NCBI GenBank assembly: GCA_964454335.1
Contig: CAYVVT010000023.1
Coordinates: 1-38,148 of the forward strand
Length of the DNA: 38,148 nucleotides
Reading direction: 5' to 3'
Source: CAYVVT01 sp964454335
Lineage (GTDB): Bacteria > Fidelibacterota > UBA8477 > JABMPR01
Part shown: in pieces, positions 15,537 through 23,123 of the stretch
Layout of the letters: every line of letters begins with the position of its first letter
How positions within the stretch are numbered: the first letter of the stretch is position 1
Notes under the pieces: generated by a model
Seen by the model: the letters and a program-made list of their open reading frames with translations, nothing else
Told to the model about the DNA's origin: nothing
Database searches by the model: none
Made by a program: the position numbers and the translations under genes

Positions 15537-16367
15537 ATGTTGATCAATAGAAGCAAGCTGACAAAATGCTGGGAAATCATTGGTACGGTCACCATGATCC
15601 TGCCACTGGTGCTGGTGTTCTCGCAAGCCACCGCTTCCGGTCAAACCACCTATCCGGACAAACCCAATCCGCATGACGGTAGCAGTGCACAGAACACCAA
15701 CTGCGATGAATGTCACTCAAAGGAAGCCATCAACGCACTAATCCATCCCATGTTCAATCTGGATCCGGGCTCAGAGAAGATGCAGATCCCGGAGACCTTC
15801 CCCCTGGAACCCAATGGTGACATGAACTGTATGACCTGCCACCTCGAGGTGACCAAGGTCGATCGGTCGAACCGCAATTTCCTTAGAGGTGGTCCATATC
15901 GCCGGGAGCTTGATTTTTGCTACAATTGCCATCAGGACCAGAATTACCAGCGGATCAATCCACATCAGCAGCTGCTGGCCGATGGTAGTACTGACGAGAG
16001 TGTCTGTCTGCATTGTCACGCCAAACAGCCGTCTCCAGAAGACCACCCCACGATTGCCCAGGAAATGCACATGGAGATGAGTGCCACCTGCAATAAATGT
16101 CATGCTTTACATACGCACCAGAGCAACCACTCAGGCCGCAGTCTGGTGGGCAGCAAACGTGCTACGCATGATCAATACCTGGCCACAGAGAAACAATTCG
16201 GGATCAGATTACCGCTGTCGGTCAACGATGAGATCCAGTGCAATACCTGTCATTATACCCATGGATCACTGGGTATCGATGCCGCTATTTTTGAGGGCAG
16301 TGGCGATAATCTGGACTATCTGAGATTACCGAAAGAACAGCTCTGTTACGCTTGTCATAATCTTTGA
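15537..16367 (+). CDS. Periplasmic heptaheme cytochrome c
   Basis: A 276-residue protein with an N-terminal signal segment (hydrophobic about 15-33) and seven CxxCH heme sites: CDECH, CMTCH, CYNCH, CLHCH, CNKCH, CNTCH and CYACH. Several extra His (for example HTHQSNH) can serve as distal ligands. The repeating TCHxxH layout resembles decaheme/DmsE-like and doubled-CxxCH cytochromes, but I cannot name the family. AGGAGAAC precedes the ATG. It is transcribed away from the Hyb operon, so it may carry electrons to or from it; that is inferred from position. No downstream plus-strand partner follows; the next gene is convergent. Confidence 0.85.
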   Translation: MLINRSKLTKCWEIIGTVTMILPLVLVFSQATASGQTTYPDKPNPHDGSSAQNTNCDECHSKEAINALIHPMFNLDPGSEKMQIPETFPLEPNGDMNCMTCHLEVTKVDRSNRNFLRGGPYRRELDFCYNCHQDQNYQRINPHQQLLADGSTDESVCLHCHAKQPSPEDHPTIAQEMHMEMSATCNKCHALHTHQSNHSGRSLVGSKRATHDQYLATEKQFGIRLPLSVNDEIQCNTCHYTHGSLGIDAAIFEGSGDNLDYLRLPKEQLCYACHNL

Positions 16368-16394
16368 TCTCTATTGGGGAGCATTTTCAAACAT

Positions 16395-16420
16395 GTCATC
16401 CTGAGCTTGTCGAAGGATGA
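16395..16420 (+). repeat. GTCAT-NNN-GAG hairpin repeat (ATCCT/AGGAT variant)
   Basis: GTCATCCTGAGCTTGT followed by CGAAGGATGA. TCATCCT and AGGATGA form a 7-bp stem. On the minus strand this repeat encodes the last residues of the GIY-YIG protein (HPSTSSG and stop). It also lies 28 bases after the stop of the heptaheme cytochrome gene, between two convergent genes. Confidence 0.7.
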
Positions 16421-16713
16421 TCGTTCTTATTGGTATAAGCTTTTGCCAGGCTCTCCAGATCCCTGAAACGCCCCTGGATCAACGCTAACTTCTTTTCTCT
16501 CCGCCAACCTTTGATCTGTTTTTCCAATGCGATTGCTTCAATTATGGGTAGCTCTCCAGAGTCCCACATCAGTTTCACAGGGCGACGGCTTTTGGTATAA
16601 CCTTTATGCGTACCGGCGTTATGCTCACATACGCGTTTGATCACATGATTAGTTACACCTGTGTAGAATGAACCGTCATTACACTGCAGGATGTAAACGT
16701 GACCTGTCTTCAT
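16396..16713 (-). CDS. Single-domain GIY-YIG endonuclease-like protein (UPF0213/YhbQ type)
   Basis: A 105-residue GIY-YIG domain: VYILQCNDGSFYTGVTN (the GIY and YIG halves are VYI and YTG), KRVCEHNAG with conserved Arg and His, and the metal-binding Glu in ALEKQIKGW. Such domains cut or nick DNA; the cellular role of this subfamily is poorly known. ATG at 16713 follows GGAG. The C-terminal residues DHPSTSSG are translated from the hairpin repeat at 16395-16420, so the repeat supplies the end of the gene. It is unrelated in function to the flanking respiration genes and is probably an insertion. Confidence 0.88.
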   Translation of the reverse strand: MKTGHVYILQCNDGSFYTGVTNHVIKRVCEHNAGTHKGYTKSRRPVKLMWDSGELPIIEAIALEKQIKGWRREKKLALIQGRFRDLESLAKAYTNKNDHPSTSSG

Positions 16714-16766
16714 GGAGGCTCCAAATGTGCGTGGCTTGGTGGGCTCGGTTAGTGCTGAAACTTATA

Positions 16767-16826
16767 CGTCAGGTCGTCCTTCCCTGCCCGCTTCAAGGCA
16801 GGCGGGTACAAGCTCAGGATGACCTT
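16767..16826 (-). repeat. Repeat copy A with inserted hairpin
   Basis: Read on the minus strand: GTCATCCTGAGCTTGT, then about 25 bases with CCCGCCTGCCTTGAAGCGGG, then GAAGGACGA. Compared with 16395-16420 the same two ends flank an inserted GC-rich hairpin. Copy B lies exactly 77 bases further right. Confidence 0.65.
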
Positions 16827-16843
16827 AGCGGTGGTTGCTCAGG

Positions 16844-16903
16844 CGTCAGTTCGTTCTTCCAGGCTCGCTTCAAGGCAGGCGGGGACAAGCTCAGGATGAC
16901 CTT
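16844..16903 (-). repeat. Repeat copy B with inserted hairpin
   Basis: A second 60-bp copy in the same orientation as copy A, with a few substitutions (for example CGCTCG-type changes in the hairpin arm). The 16-bp outer end ACAAGCTCAGGATGAC (16885-16900) is identical to copy A, while the other end has drifted. Confidence 0.65.
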
Positions 16904-16953
16904 CATGAACTGACCTGACATCATCCCATACCGCAAAAGGTCACCTGGCGGAA

Positions 16954-17940
16954 TTAATCCGCTCGATACCCCGGCAGATCCTCCGGGAAGGACAGCTCGT
17001 CCTCATGGCATTCATAACAGGAGGGTGGCTGGTCAAAGCGATCGTCGATGTGACATTCGTAACAATCAAATTCCTCATGCCCAAGTTCCAGTACCAATCC
17101 CGTTGCCATGTGGTCGAACTCACCCAGTTCAAAGTTCTGATGGCAAGTGGTACAGGTACGATCCAGCTTCTGCACATGGGTTTGCGGATCGTGACAGGCT
17201 ATGCACTCAAGGCTGGCGTGGAAGGATTTAAGCGGGAAAGCGGTCAAGTCATGGCTGAACCCCGCTGAGGCTTGCTCTCGATGGCATTTGCTGCAATTAT
17301 CCTCCTGCTCGACATCGTGGCATGAACTACAGGGATTGTGATGCGCATAGGCTTCGCCCAACATGCTCTCGGGCACATCCCCACCACCATGGCAGGTTGT
17401 GCAGGATTCATTCATGTGACAATTTGAACAGTCAAAACGGAACAATTGCACATGCTGATCATGTCGAAAATGCACACGCGGACCCGGCCCCAGCCCGGTG
17501 TCATATATCACCAGTGCAGGATATCGGCTGCGATCTGCTTTTTTTGCGTGGGCCATTTCCAGAACCTCCTGGGGGATGGGTTCCTCGCGTTTGATGTGAC
17601 AACTCCCGCAAACATTGATCTGCGACCACTCCCTGTGACAGGCCAGACACTTGCGATGAAAGGCGGCATTTAGACTCGGGATGTCGGCAGTCTGCTCTTC
17701 AGCCCTGTTGGTATGGCAATCAGCACAGGGATCGTAAATGTCATCCTCGGCATAATGATGACAGGTTACACAACCAATACCTGTTCCTGACATATGTGCA
17801 TGATCGCGGTGGGGAAAATAAACCGGGTGAAAGATGTTCTTCAATAGACCAAGCGAGATTGATTCGGGAAGCTCCACCTGCTGCGACATAAGCATGCATG
17901 GCAGGACCAGCAGCAGGATCAGTTTCATTGAATGCAACAT
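16954..17940 (-). CDS. Dodecaheme periplasmic cytochrome c
   Basis: A protein of about 328 residues with a signal peptide (MKLILLLVLPCMLM near the start) and twelve CxxCH sites, in order CVTCH, CADCH, CLACH, CGSCH, CSNCH, CTTCH, CSSCH, CSKCH, CIACH, CTTCH, CYECH, CYECH. Many single His residues (HFRHDQH, HPVYFPHRDH) can be the sixth ligands. The density, one heme per 27 residues, suits a molecular wire. I chose ATG at 17940; a TTG start at 17973 or an ATG at 17928 are alternatives. It is the last gene of the Rieske/cytochrome b operon, 36 bases after the tetraheme gene. Its terminal electron acceptor is unknown. Confidence 0.86.
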   Translation of the reverse strand: MLHSMKLILLLVLPCMLMSQQVELPESISLGLLKNIFHPVYFPHRDHAHMSGTGIGCVTCHHYAEDDIYDPCADCHTNRAEEQTADIPSLNAAFHRKCLACHREWSQINVCGSCHIKREEPIPQEVLEMAHAKKADRSRYPALVIYDTGLGPGPRVHFRHDQHVQLFRFDCSNCHMNESCTTCHGGGDVPESMLGEAYAHHNPCSSCHDVEQEDNCSKCHREQASAGFSHDLTAFPLKSFHASLECIACHDPQTHVQKLDRTCTTCHQNFELGEFDHMATGLVLELGHEEFDCYECHIDDRFDQPPSCYECHEDELSFPEDLPGYRAD

Positions 17941-17976
17941 GGATTTGCCTGTGGTGTAACTGGTTACACTCAAAAC

Positions 17977-18570
17977 TTAATTGTCGGGATAAGGATGGGC
18001 AATTTTCGCAAGACGTTCTTTGAAGTCAAACGGCTTATACGTCGGGGAATCTTCATTGTGACAGGCGGTACAGGTATTCTCATCCACCGTCAGTAGACCA
18101 TAATCCGCCGCTGCAGCTTCACCGGCGGTGATGGCCAGTTTAACCTTCTTGCTCTTGTACATACTCCCGGCTCCGTGACAGGATTCACAACCGACACTTT
18201 GCAGGTCACTCATACGTTTTACTTCCTTGGTAGGTTTTCCCTTGTCCGTGACCTGTGACCAAAACGCTTCATCCTTGATCTCATAACCGCCAGAACCAAA
18301 TCCCGTCGTATGACAAACGACACATTCAGGTGCCTTATCTGCAGTTGTAGTCAAACCCCTCTCTTTGGCTATAACCTGAGCCTCGGGACTTTTCAAGGTC
18401 TCAATCGCTTGAGCATGCCCGGTTTGCAACCACTTATTGAATTGCTCACCCTTTTCAACCTTATTGTGACACATCTTGCATTTCTTATTCCCAACGTACT
18501 CCGGGGAGACATCCTGAGCAAAACAGATGGACAGGCTTGCCAGTAGAAGCAGGCACAGTATGGTCTTCAT
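17977..18570 (-). CDS. Tetraheme cytochrome c554-like protein
   Basis: A 197-residue exported protein (signal MKTILCLLLLASLSICFA) with four heme sites: CKMCH, CVVCH, CESCH and CTACH. The opening YVGNKKCKMCH with WLQTGHAQA shortly after matches the cytochrome c554 family, which passes electrons between quinone-linked complexes and reductases. AAGGG precedes the ATG at 18570; the open frame extends further, but that would lose the signal peptide and overlap the upstream gene. It is fourth in the operon, between the nonaheme and dodecaheme genes. Confidence 0.86.
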   Translation of the reverse strand: MKTILCLLLLASLSICFAQDVSPEYVGNKKCKMCHNKVEKGEQFNKWLQTGHAQAIETLKSPEAQVIAKERGLTTTADKAPECVVCHTTGFGSGGYEIKDEAFWSQVTDKGKPTKEVKRMSDLQSVGCESCHGAGSMYKSKKVKLAITAGEAAAADYGLLTVDENTCTACHNEDSPTYKPFDFKERLAKIAHPYPDN

Positions 18571-18586
18571 CTTGGATCCCTTCTGA

Positions 18587-19903
18587 TTATGATGGTTCAT
18601 CCTGGCTCCGGTTTGGACCGGTCCCCCTGCTTTTATCAATATATCGTATGTGAAGATAGAGTGCTATGGCCAACAGGACGAAGGCCAGAGTTGAGATCCC
18701 GAATCCTCGTCTCCGGGTGTAGAACTCCCGCACTTCATTGTCGGCAAGGTCGATAGCCTGGTTGCTCAAGGCCACGCCTGCTTCAGCCTTCTCAATGAAA
18801 GCTTCACTATCAAATGCATGGACAAGGGTACGCAGTTGAATAAGATTCTGCTTCGAATCCTGAAGCAGGTATCCCATATCAATGTCGTTCATCCCCTTGA
18901 TCTGGATGTCCTCCATCCTGAAACTGGCTTCCTGGTACACACTGTCGGCACCACGCAATGAATGATAGAGCGTCAGGGCGGTTTCATAACCTTCGTCACC
19001 CGGTGAGTGACACTCTGTACACAAAGAGCCCCCGGCCTTCAGCTTGGTGTATTCAGCCGAGACATCCAGGAGAGCGTCGGTGGGTTCCATGATTGCATGA
19101 TTGGAATGACAGGTTTCACAACTGTGATACTCCAGGGCGTCCTCATCCTGGGCCATAGGTGAAGAGTTGAAATATTCCATGTTGTTGAGATGACAACTGC
19201 CGCAGATGTGGATCACTGATGCGGCCCCCGGCGGTGCCGCTCCATGGTTGCCGTGACAATCGTTGCATGCAGGTGATCCAACATCCCTGCGTTCCAGCAG
19301 AGCCTGTCCGTGTACACCGCTTGCATATTGATCAAGCTGATCAGTGGACATGTTAAAGGATGCCATCAGATCAGACTTGCCGTGGCAGCCGTCACAGGTT
19401 GCGGGAATGTTCAGGGCATGGACACTTGAGCGTGGATCATCGGCTGGTAAGATTCTGTGTGCGGAATGGCAGCTGGCACACTGTGCTGCTCGTTCTTCTC
19501 CTCCAGAAAGGCTCTTTCCGTGGCCGCTGGTCCAGTACTGGGCTACCTGATCGGTCTGGATACGTGGTTGGAAGACACGCATGAACTCAATGTCGTTATG
19601 GCACTTGCCACAATTATCAGGGATGGATGCAGGATCCGGAATCCCCATGTAACCCCTTTCAGATGACATGGCCTCATCCATGTCATCACTGCTGGGATCA
19701 CCCCCATGGCAACCTGCGCAGGAGAGTCCTGCCTGTTCATGTACATCAGCTTCAATATAATCCTCAGGCATGATCTCGTTCTCAATGTGACATTCAATGC
19801 AGTAATTGACCTCCCCGGTCTCGGCGCAGAGTGGTACAATTACCAGAAAGACCGCGGCAAATGCGATTATTGAGCTGTTCGGGAGATAATCCTTGAAATG
19901 CAT
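18587..19903 (-). CDS. Membrane-anchored nonaheme cytochrome c of the quinol oxidase operon
   Basis: A 438-residue protein with signal peptide (about 8-27), nine CxxCH sites (CIECH, CAGCH, CGKCH, CASCH, CDGCH, CNDCH, CGSCH, CETCH, CTECH), a heme-free helical region (about 295-385) and one C-terminal membrane helix (FGISTLAFVLLAIALYLHI). In ordinary bc1 complexes the third redox subunit is a monoheme c1; here this anchored multiheme protein is directly downstream of cytochrome b and probably replaces it. ATG at 19903 follows GAGG; the GTG at 19918 would overlap the cytochrome b stop. The tetraheme gene starts 16 bases after it ends. Confidence 0.85.
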   Translation of the reverse strand: MHFKDYLPNSSIIAFAAVFLVIVPLCAETGEVNYCIECHIENEIMPEDYIEADVHEQAGLSCAGCHGGDPSSDDMDEAMSSERGYMGIPDPASIPDNCGKCHNDIEFMRVFQPRIQTDQVAQYWTSGHGKSLSGGEERAAQCASCHSAHRILPADDPRSSVHALNIPATCDGCHGKSDLMASFNMSTDQLDQYASGVHGQALLERRDVGSPACNDCHGNHGAAPPGAASVIHICGSCHLNNMEYFNSSPMAQDEDALEYHSCETCHSNHAIMEPTDALLDVSAEYTKLKAGGSLCTECHSPGDEGYETALTLYHSLRGADSVYQEASFRMEDIQIKGMNDIDMGYLLQDSKQNLIQLRTLVHAFDSEAFIEKAEAGVALSNQAIDLADNEVREFYTRRRGFGISTLAFVLLAIALYLHIRYIDKSRGTGPNRSQDEPS

Positions 19904-19914
19904 AGCAGCCTCGA

Positions 19915-20796
19915 TCACAGATATCCGATAATGGTCATGATGACAATGAATACGATGCAGAAAACCCCCAGGATTGTTATCAGGTTGGTATCAGCGATGT
20001 GCTTTTTCCCCCATTTCGCAAAGGGTACGAACATCCACAGAAGTGCTGCCACACCAAAGAGCAGGATCCCGAAGGTCTCACCTTCCATGAACCAGACATG
20101 CGGCGGGATCACTTTCAGTGTCTGGAACATGAACATGAAATACCATTCCGGTTTGATACCCATGGGTGCCGGTGCCAGTGGATCCGCCTTCAGACCCAGG
20201 TCCCAGGGATAGAATACAGCTAAATACAGTACCACGATATTAACGACGAGCCATAGGAGGGCATCCCGGAGGATGAAATCCGGGAAGAAGGGCATGTACC
20301 GTTTCTTCACTTCAGGTTCATTATCGAAGTGTTTGGGCTCACTGATGCCCTGACGCTGGACGAAAAGCAGGTGCAGACCCAACAGCAAAGTTGTTAGAAG
20401 AGGCAGTACGGCCACATGGATCCCGAAGAAGCGGGACAGGGTGGCGCCGGTGACATCCTCCCCGCCACGAATGATGATCTTCAACTGTTCGCCGATGAAG
20501 GGTACAGCTCCCACGATGTCGGTCCCGACCTTCGTAGCAAAGAAGGCCAGTTCATTCCAGGGNNNNNNNNNNNNNNNNNNNNNNNNNNNNNNNNNNNNNN
20601 NNNNNNNNNNNNNNNNNNNNNNNNNNNNNNNNNNNNNNNNNNNNNNNNNNNNNNNNNNNNNNACACCACCCATGTAGTACCAGATGGTATGCTTGTGGAC
20701 CGGAACCTGCTTGTGGTCCATCAGGTTGAACAACGGTGAAAGATCGAATCGTTCGTCGAGCCACTGGACGATGCCTGACTGCTTGGCCTCGCTCAT
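19915..20796 (-). CDS. Cytochrome b subunit of Rieske/cytb complex, interrupted by assembly gap
   Basis: The quinol-oxidising core. Before the gap: an N-terminal region ending in IWYYMGG. After it: WNELAFFATKVGTDIVGAVP, RGGEDVTGATLSRFF, a heme-ligand pair H-x14-H (IHVAVLP...LGLHLLF), and the quinol-site motif PEWYF. The b6-like and subunit IV-like halves are fused in one chain. The H-x14-H spacing is that of b6-type rather than mitochondrial cytochromes. Compared with relatives about 100 residues are missing at the run of N, including helix B with the first two heme His. The gap is written as 100 bases, but about 300 should be absent. The start overlaps the Rieske stop (ATGA). Confidence 0.9.
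   Translation of the reverse strand: MSEAKQSGIVQWLDERFDLSPLFNLMDHKQVPVHKHTIWYYMGGXXXXXXXXXXXXXXXXXXXXXXXXXXXXXXXXXXPWNELAFFATKVGTDIVGAVPFIGEQLKIIIRGGEDVTGATLSRFFGIHVAVLPLLTTLLLGLHLLFVQRQGISEPKHFDNEPEVKKRYMPFFPDFILRDALLWLVVNIVVLYLAVFYPWDLGLKADPLAPAPMGIKPEWYFMFMFQTLKVIPPHVWFMEGETFGILLFGVAALLWMFVPFAKWGKKHIADTNLITILGVFCIVFIVIMTIIGYL
20563..20662. other. Assembly gap (100 N)
   Basis: A run of exactly 100 N inside the cytochrome b gene. Such a round number is a placeholder, so coordinates to its right may be off from the real chromosome by roughly 200 bases, judging from the missing part of the protein. Confidence 0.97.
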
Positions 20797-21233
20797 GCCG
20801 GATCCTTCATTTCGGAAATAACGATCTCTTCATCGACGATGGATACCTTGTATTCGTCTAATGGTTTTGGGGGAGGACCGGACAGATTACGACCGCCGAG
20901 ATCGTAGATCCCATTATGGCAGGCGCAGATGATCTGTTCCCGTTCTGCGTTGTACTGAACAATGCAGTCAAGATGCGTGCATGTTGCGGCCATAGCCTTG
21001 AACTCATGCAGCGAAGAACGGATCAGGATGATGGGCGTGCGGCCAAAGCGGAGGATCTTGGAAGTCTCTATGGGGAAATCGGAAACCTTACCAACCTTCA
21101 GGGTCGTGACCTTTGGTTCACTGATCCTGGGCGGGACCAGGAACTGAAAAACCGGGTAAATGATCGAAGCGAGTGCTCCCAGGCCTCCCAGCCCCATCAT
21201 GGAATTGATGAACTCGCGACGACCGAACTTCAT
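20793..21233 (-). CDS. Rieske iron-sulfur protein
   Basis: A 146-residue subunit that takes electrons from quinol and hands them to the cytochrome. Visible: Tat-like start GRREFINSMMG, one membrane helix (about 12-33), and the [2Fe-2S] ligands CTHLDC (C85, H87) and CACHNG (C103, H106) with C90 and C105 for the disulfide. The usual Gly in CTHxGC is Asp here. GGRNLSGPPPKPL is the typical proline loop. It is the first gene of the operon and overlaps cytochrome b by four bases, which fits a complex of the menaquinol:cytochrome c type. Its promoter faces the MarR gene across 21234-21438. Confidence 0.93.
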   Translation of the reverse strand: MKFGRREFINSMMGLGGLGALASIIYPVFQFLVPPRISEPKVTTLKVGKVSDFPIETSKILRFGRTPIILIRSSLHEFKAMAATCTHLDCIVQYNAEREQIICACHNGIYDLGGRNLSGPPPKPLDEYKVSIVDEEIVISEMKDPA

Positions 21234-21313
21234 ACCGGGATCCTATACAATCAAAACAACCTTTCTCTACTGAACAGTTTCAGGATTGATTTGAATTGGC
21301 GACAAGCACATTA

Positions 21314-21402
21314 ATTGCGATATAGCAATCATTTACCAAGTTTCCTATTGCGGTAGTGATACATTCCTATTATAATTAACCCAGTTAATCATTGCTATAT
21401 AA
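21314..21402. promoter_or_regulatory. Divergent control region with inverted operator-like sites
   Basis: Between the Rieske and MarR genes, ATATAGCAATCATT (21320-21333) recurs inverted with one mismatch at 21387-21400. Between them lies ATTAAC-CCA-GTTAAT (21375-21389). The first copy also contains ATTGC-GATATA-GCAAT (21314-21329). Paired symmetric sites in a divergent intergenic region next to a MarR gene are the expected layout for autoregulation and control of both operons; binding is inferred. Confidence 0.5.
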
Positions 21403-21438
21403 AAGTATTCGTACCTGAAATAATTGAACAGGGAATCT

Positions 21439-21987
21439 ATGTCTACTAACATCCGTCATCTGGTTGACAATGTTCATCTGCTTTCCCGGCTGGTTATCGA
21501 TGTTCTTGAAAAGGAGAATATCAAAAAACTGCTCCCTATGAGCCTGACCCGGAACCAATTGAACATTCTACGCATCCTGCATAACAGTGGCTCCAAATCT
21601 GTAAAGGAATTGGCAAACATCATTGATGTCAGCAACGCGGCCGTCAGTAAAAATGTGGAAAAAATGGTAAAGAGAAACCTGGTGAAACGCCAGGCGACCA
21701 CCAGTGACCGGCGTCAGGCCGAGGTCAGCATCCTGAAAGCCGGTGTTGAATATCTTAATCAGCATGATGAAAGCTGGCAGGACCGCCAGTACAAGATCCT
21801 GTCCGAATTTTCCACTGTTGAGATGGATCAGTTCAACCACTTGGTAGACAAGTATATCAAAGGTTGCCTGAAAGAGGACCGCAGTGTCGATCTGATCTGC
21901 CTGCAGTGTGGGGGTCTGTATGATGAAGGGTGCACCATTTGTCTGCACCGGGGTTACTGCAGTCTGCAGCGCTCTGAGGTGGATTAG
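21439..21987 (+). CDS. MarR-family regulator with C-terminal cysteine cluster
   Basis: A 182-residue winged-helix regulator. The HTH and wing are visible at about 37-100 (LTRNQLNILRIL, VKELANIIDVSNAAVSKNVEKM, ATTSDRRQAEVSI). Unusually, the C-terminus carries five cysteines, C154-x2-C157-x7-C165-x2-C168-x5-C174, with a His at 170. That could bind zinc or an Fe-S cluster or act as a thiol switch. A TTG start 15 bases upstream is possible; ATG at 21439 follows AGGGAA. It ends 42 bases before the hyaA start on the same strand and faces the Rieske operon, so it is a good candidate for redox or oxygen control of both. Confidence 0.85.
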   Translation: MSTNIRHLVDNVHLLSRLVIDVLEKENIKKLLPMSLTRNQLNILRILHNSGSKSVKELANIIDVSNAAVSKNVEKMVKRNLVKRQATTSDRRQAEVSILKAGVEYLNQHDESWQDRQYKILSEFSTVEMDQFNHLVDKYIKGCLKEDRSVDLICLQCGGLYDEGCTICLHRGYCSLQRSEVD

Positions 21988-22029
21988 CAAGATTTGAAGG
22001 AAATTGGAAAATCAACGGAGGAGGGAAGT

Positions 22030-23121
22030 ATGATTGACGCACGAACATTCGCGGAGATCCTCGAAGCCCGAGGCGTGAAAAGGAGAGATTTTCTCAAATT
22101 CTGCAGTTTAATGTCCGTTTATCTGGGGTTGTCCCCTGCCCTTGCCCCGAAGGTGGTGCAGGCCATGGAATCGAAACCCCGGGTACCCGTGATCTGGCTT
22201 CACGGTTTGGAATGTACCTGCTGCAGTGAGTCCTTCATCCGTTCATCCCATCCCATCGTTGCAGATATCGTCCTGAACATGATCTCATTGGATTATGATG
22301 ATACGCTGAGCGCCGCTGCAGGTCACCAGCTGGAAGAAATTCGAAAGCAGATCATGAAGGACCACAAGGGCAAATACATCCTGGCAGTAGAGGGTAACGC
22401 CCCCACGAAGGATGATGGCGTGTACTGCATGGTGGCTGGGGATTCATTCACCAACGTGCTCAAAGAGACAGCAGCTGATGCCATGGCGGTCATCGCCTGG
22501 GGATCCTGTGCTTCCTTTGGCTGTGTACAGAATGCGAAACCCAATCCCACCGGTGCCACACCCGTACATAAACTGGTTAAGAATAAGCCGGTCATAAACG
22601 TTCCAGGTTGTCCTCCCATTGCAGAGGTCATGACCGGGGTGATCACGCATGTCCTGACCTTTGGTGAGCTACCGGAACTGGATCGCCTGGGGAGGCCCAA
22701 GGCCTTCTACGGTACGCGCATCCATGACAAGTGCTACCGCCGACCATTCTTCGATGCTGGCATGTTCGTGGAAAGCTTCGACAGCGAGGCCTCCCGGGAC
22801 GGCTGGTGTCTGTACAAGATGGGTTGCAAGGGCCCGACGACCTACAATGCCTGTTCAAGCATGCAATGGAATGAAGGTACCAGCTTTCCCATTGGTTCCG
22901 GACACCCCTGCATCGGGTGCTCCGAGCCTGGTTTCTGGGACAATGGACCGTTTTACACCCACCTGGCCGGGATCGATTTTCTGGGCACAGACAGCACCGC
23001 CGACAAGATCGGTATGGTAGCAGTGGGTGGCGCAGCCGCCGGAATGGCGGCCCATGCAGTTGGGACGGCCATCAAGAAGAGCAGATCCGAAGATGAAAGC
23101 GAAGAGAGAGAGGAGGGTTGA
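22030..23121 (+). CDS. hyaA: NiFe hydrogenase small subunit, oxygen-tolerant type (six-Cys proximal cluster)
   Basis: A 363-residue small subunit with Tat signal KRRDFLKF (17-24). The proximal cluster region reads ECTCCSESFIRS (C62, C64, C65), then GSCASFGC (C160, C165) and VPGCPP (C194). The spacing equals that of E. coli Hyd-1 (C17, C19, C20, C115, C120, C149), including both supernumerary cysteines that make the [4Fe-3S] cluster of oxygen-tolerant group 1d enzymes. The rest also follows HyaA closely (RIHDKCYRRPFFDAG, YKMGCKGPTTYNAC, HPCIGCSEPGFWD). The C-terminus has a Gly/Ala-rich hydrophobic stretch. GGAGGAGG before ATG at 22030 decides the start. Confidence 0.95.
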   Translation: MIDARTFAEILEARGVKRRDFLKFCSLMSVYLGLSPALAPKVVQAMESKPRVPVIWLHGLECTCCSESFIRSSHPIVADIVLNMISLDYDDTLSAAAGHQLEEIRKQIMKDHKGKYILAVEGNAPTKDDGVYCMVAGDSFTNVLKETAADAMAVIAWGSCASFGCVQNAKPNPTGATPVHKLVKNKPVINVPGCPPIAEVMTGVITHVLTFGELPELDRLGRPKAFYGTRIHDKCYRRPFFDAGMFVESFDSEASRDGWCLYKMGCKGPTTYNACSSMQWNEGTSFPIGSGHPCIGCSEPGFWDNGPFYTHLAGIDFLGTDSTADKIGMVAVGGAAAGMAAHAVGTAIKKSRSEDESEEREEG

Positions 23122-23123
23122 TC

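Larger units (their letters stand above)
16394..16903. mobile_element. Candidate minimal mobile unit: GIY-YIG gene bracketed by inverted repeats
   Basis: The gene at 16396-16713 lies between inverted copies of a 16-bp sequence: GTCATCCTGAGCTTGT at 16395-16410 on the left, and its exact reverse complement at 16808-16823 and again at 16885-16900 on the right. This resembles a transposon with terminal inverted repeats but only one small nuclease gene (about 430 or 510 bases in all). No target-site duplication is obvious. Mobility is my inference. Confidence 0.4.

Noticed and set aside
16668..16913. 81-codon plus-strand frame across the repeat copies
   Set aside because: Consists largely of translated repeats and overlaps the start of the GIY-YIG gene on the other strand.
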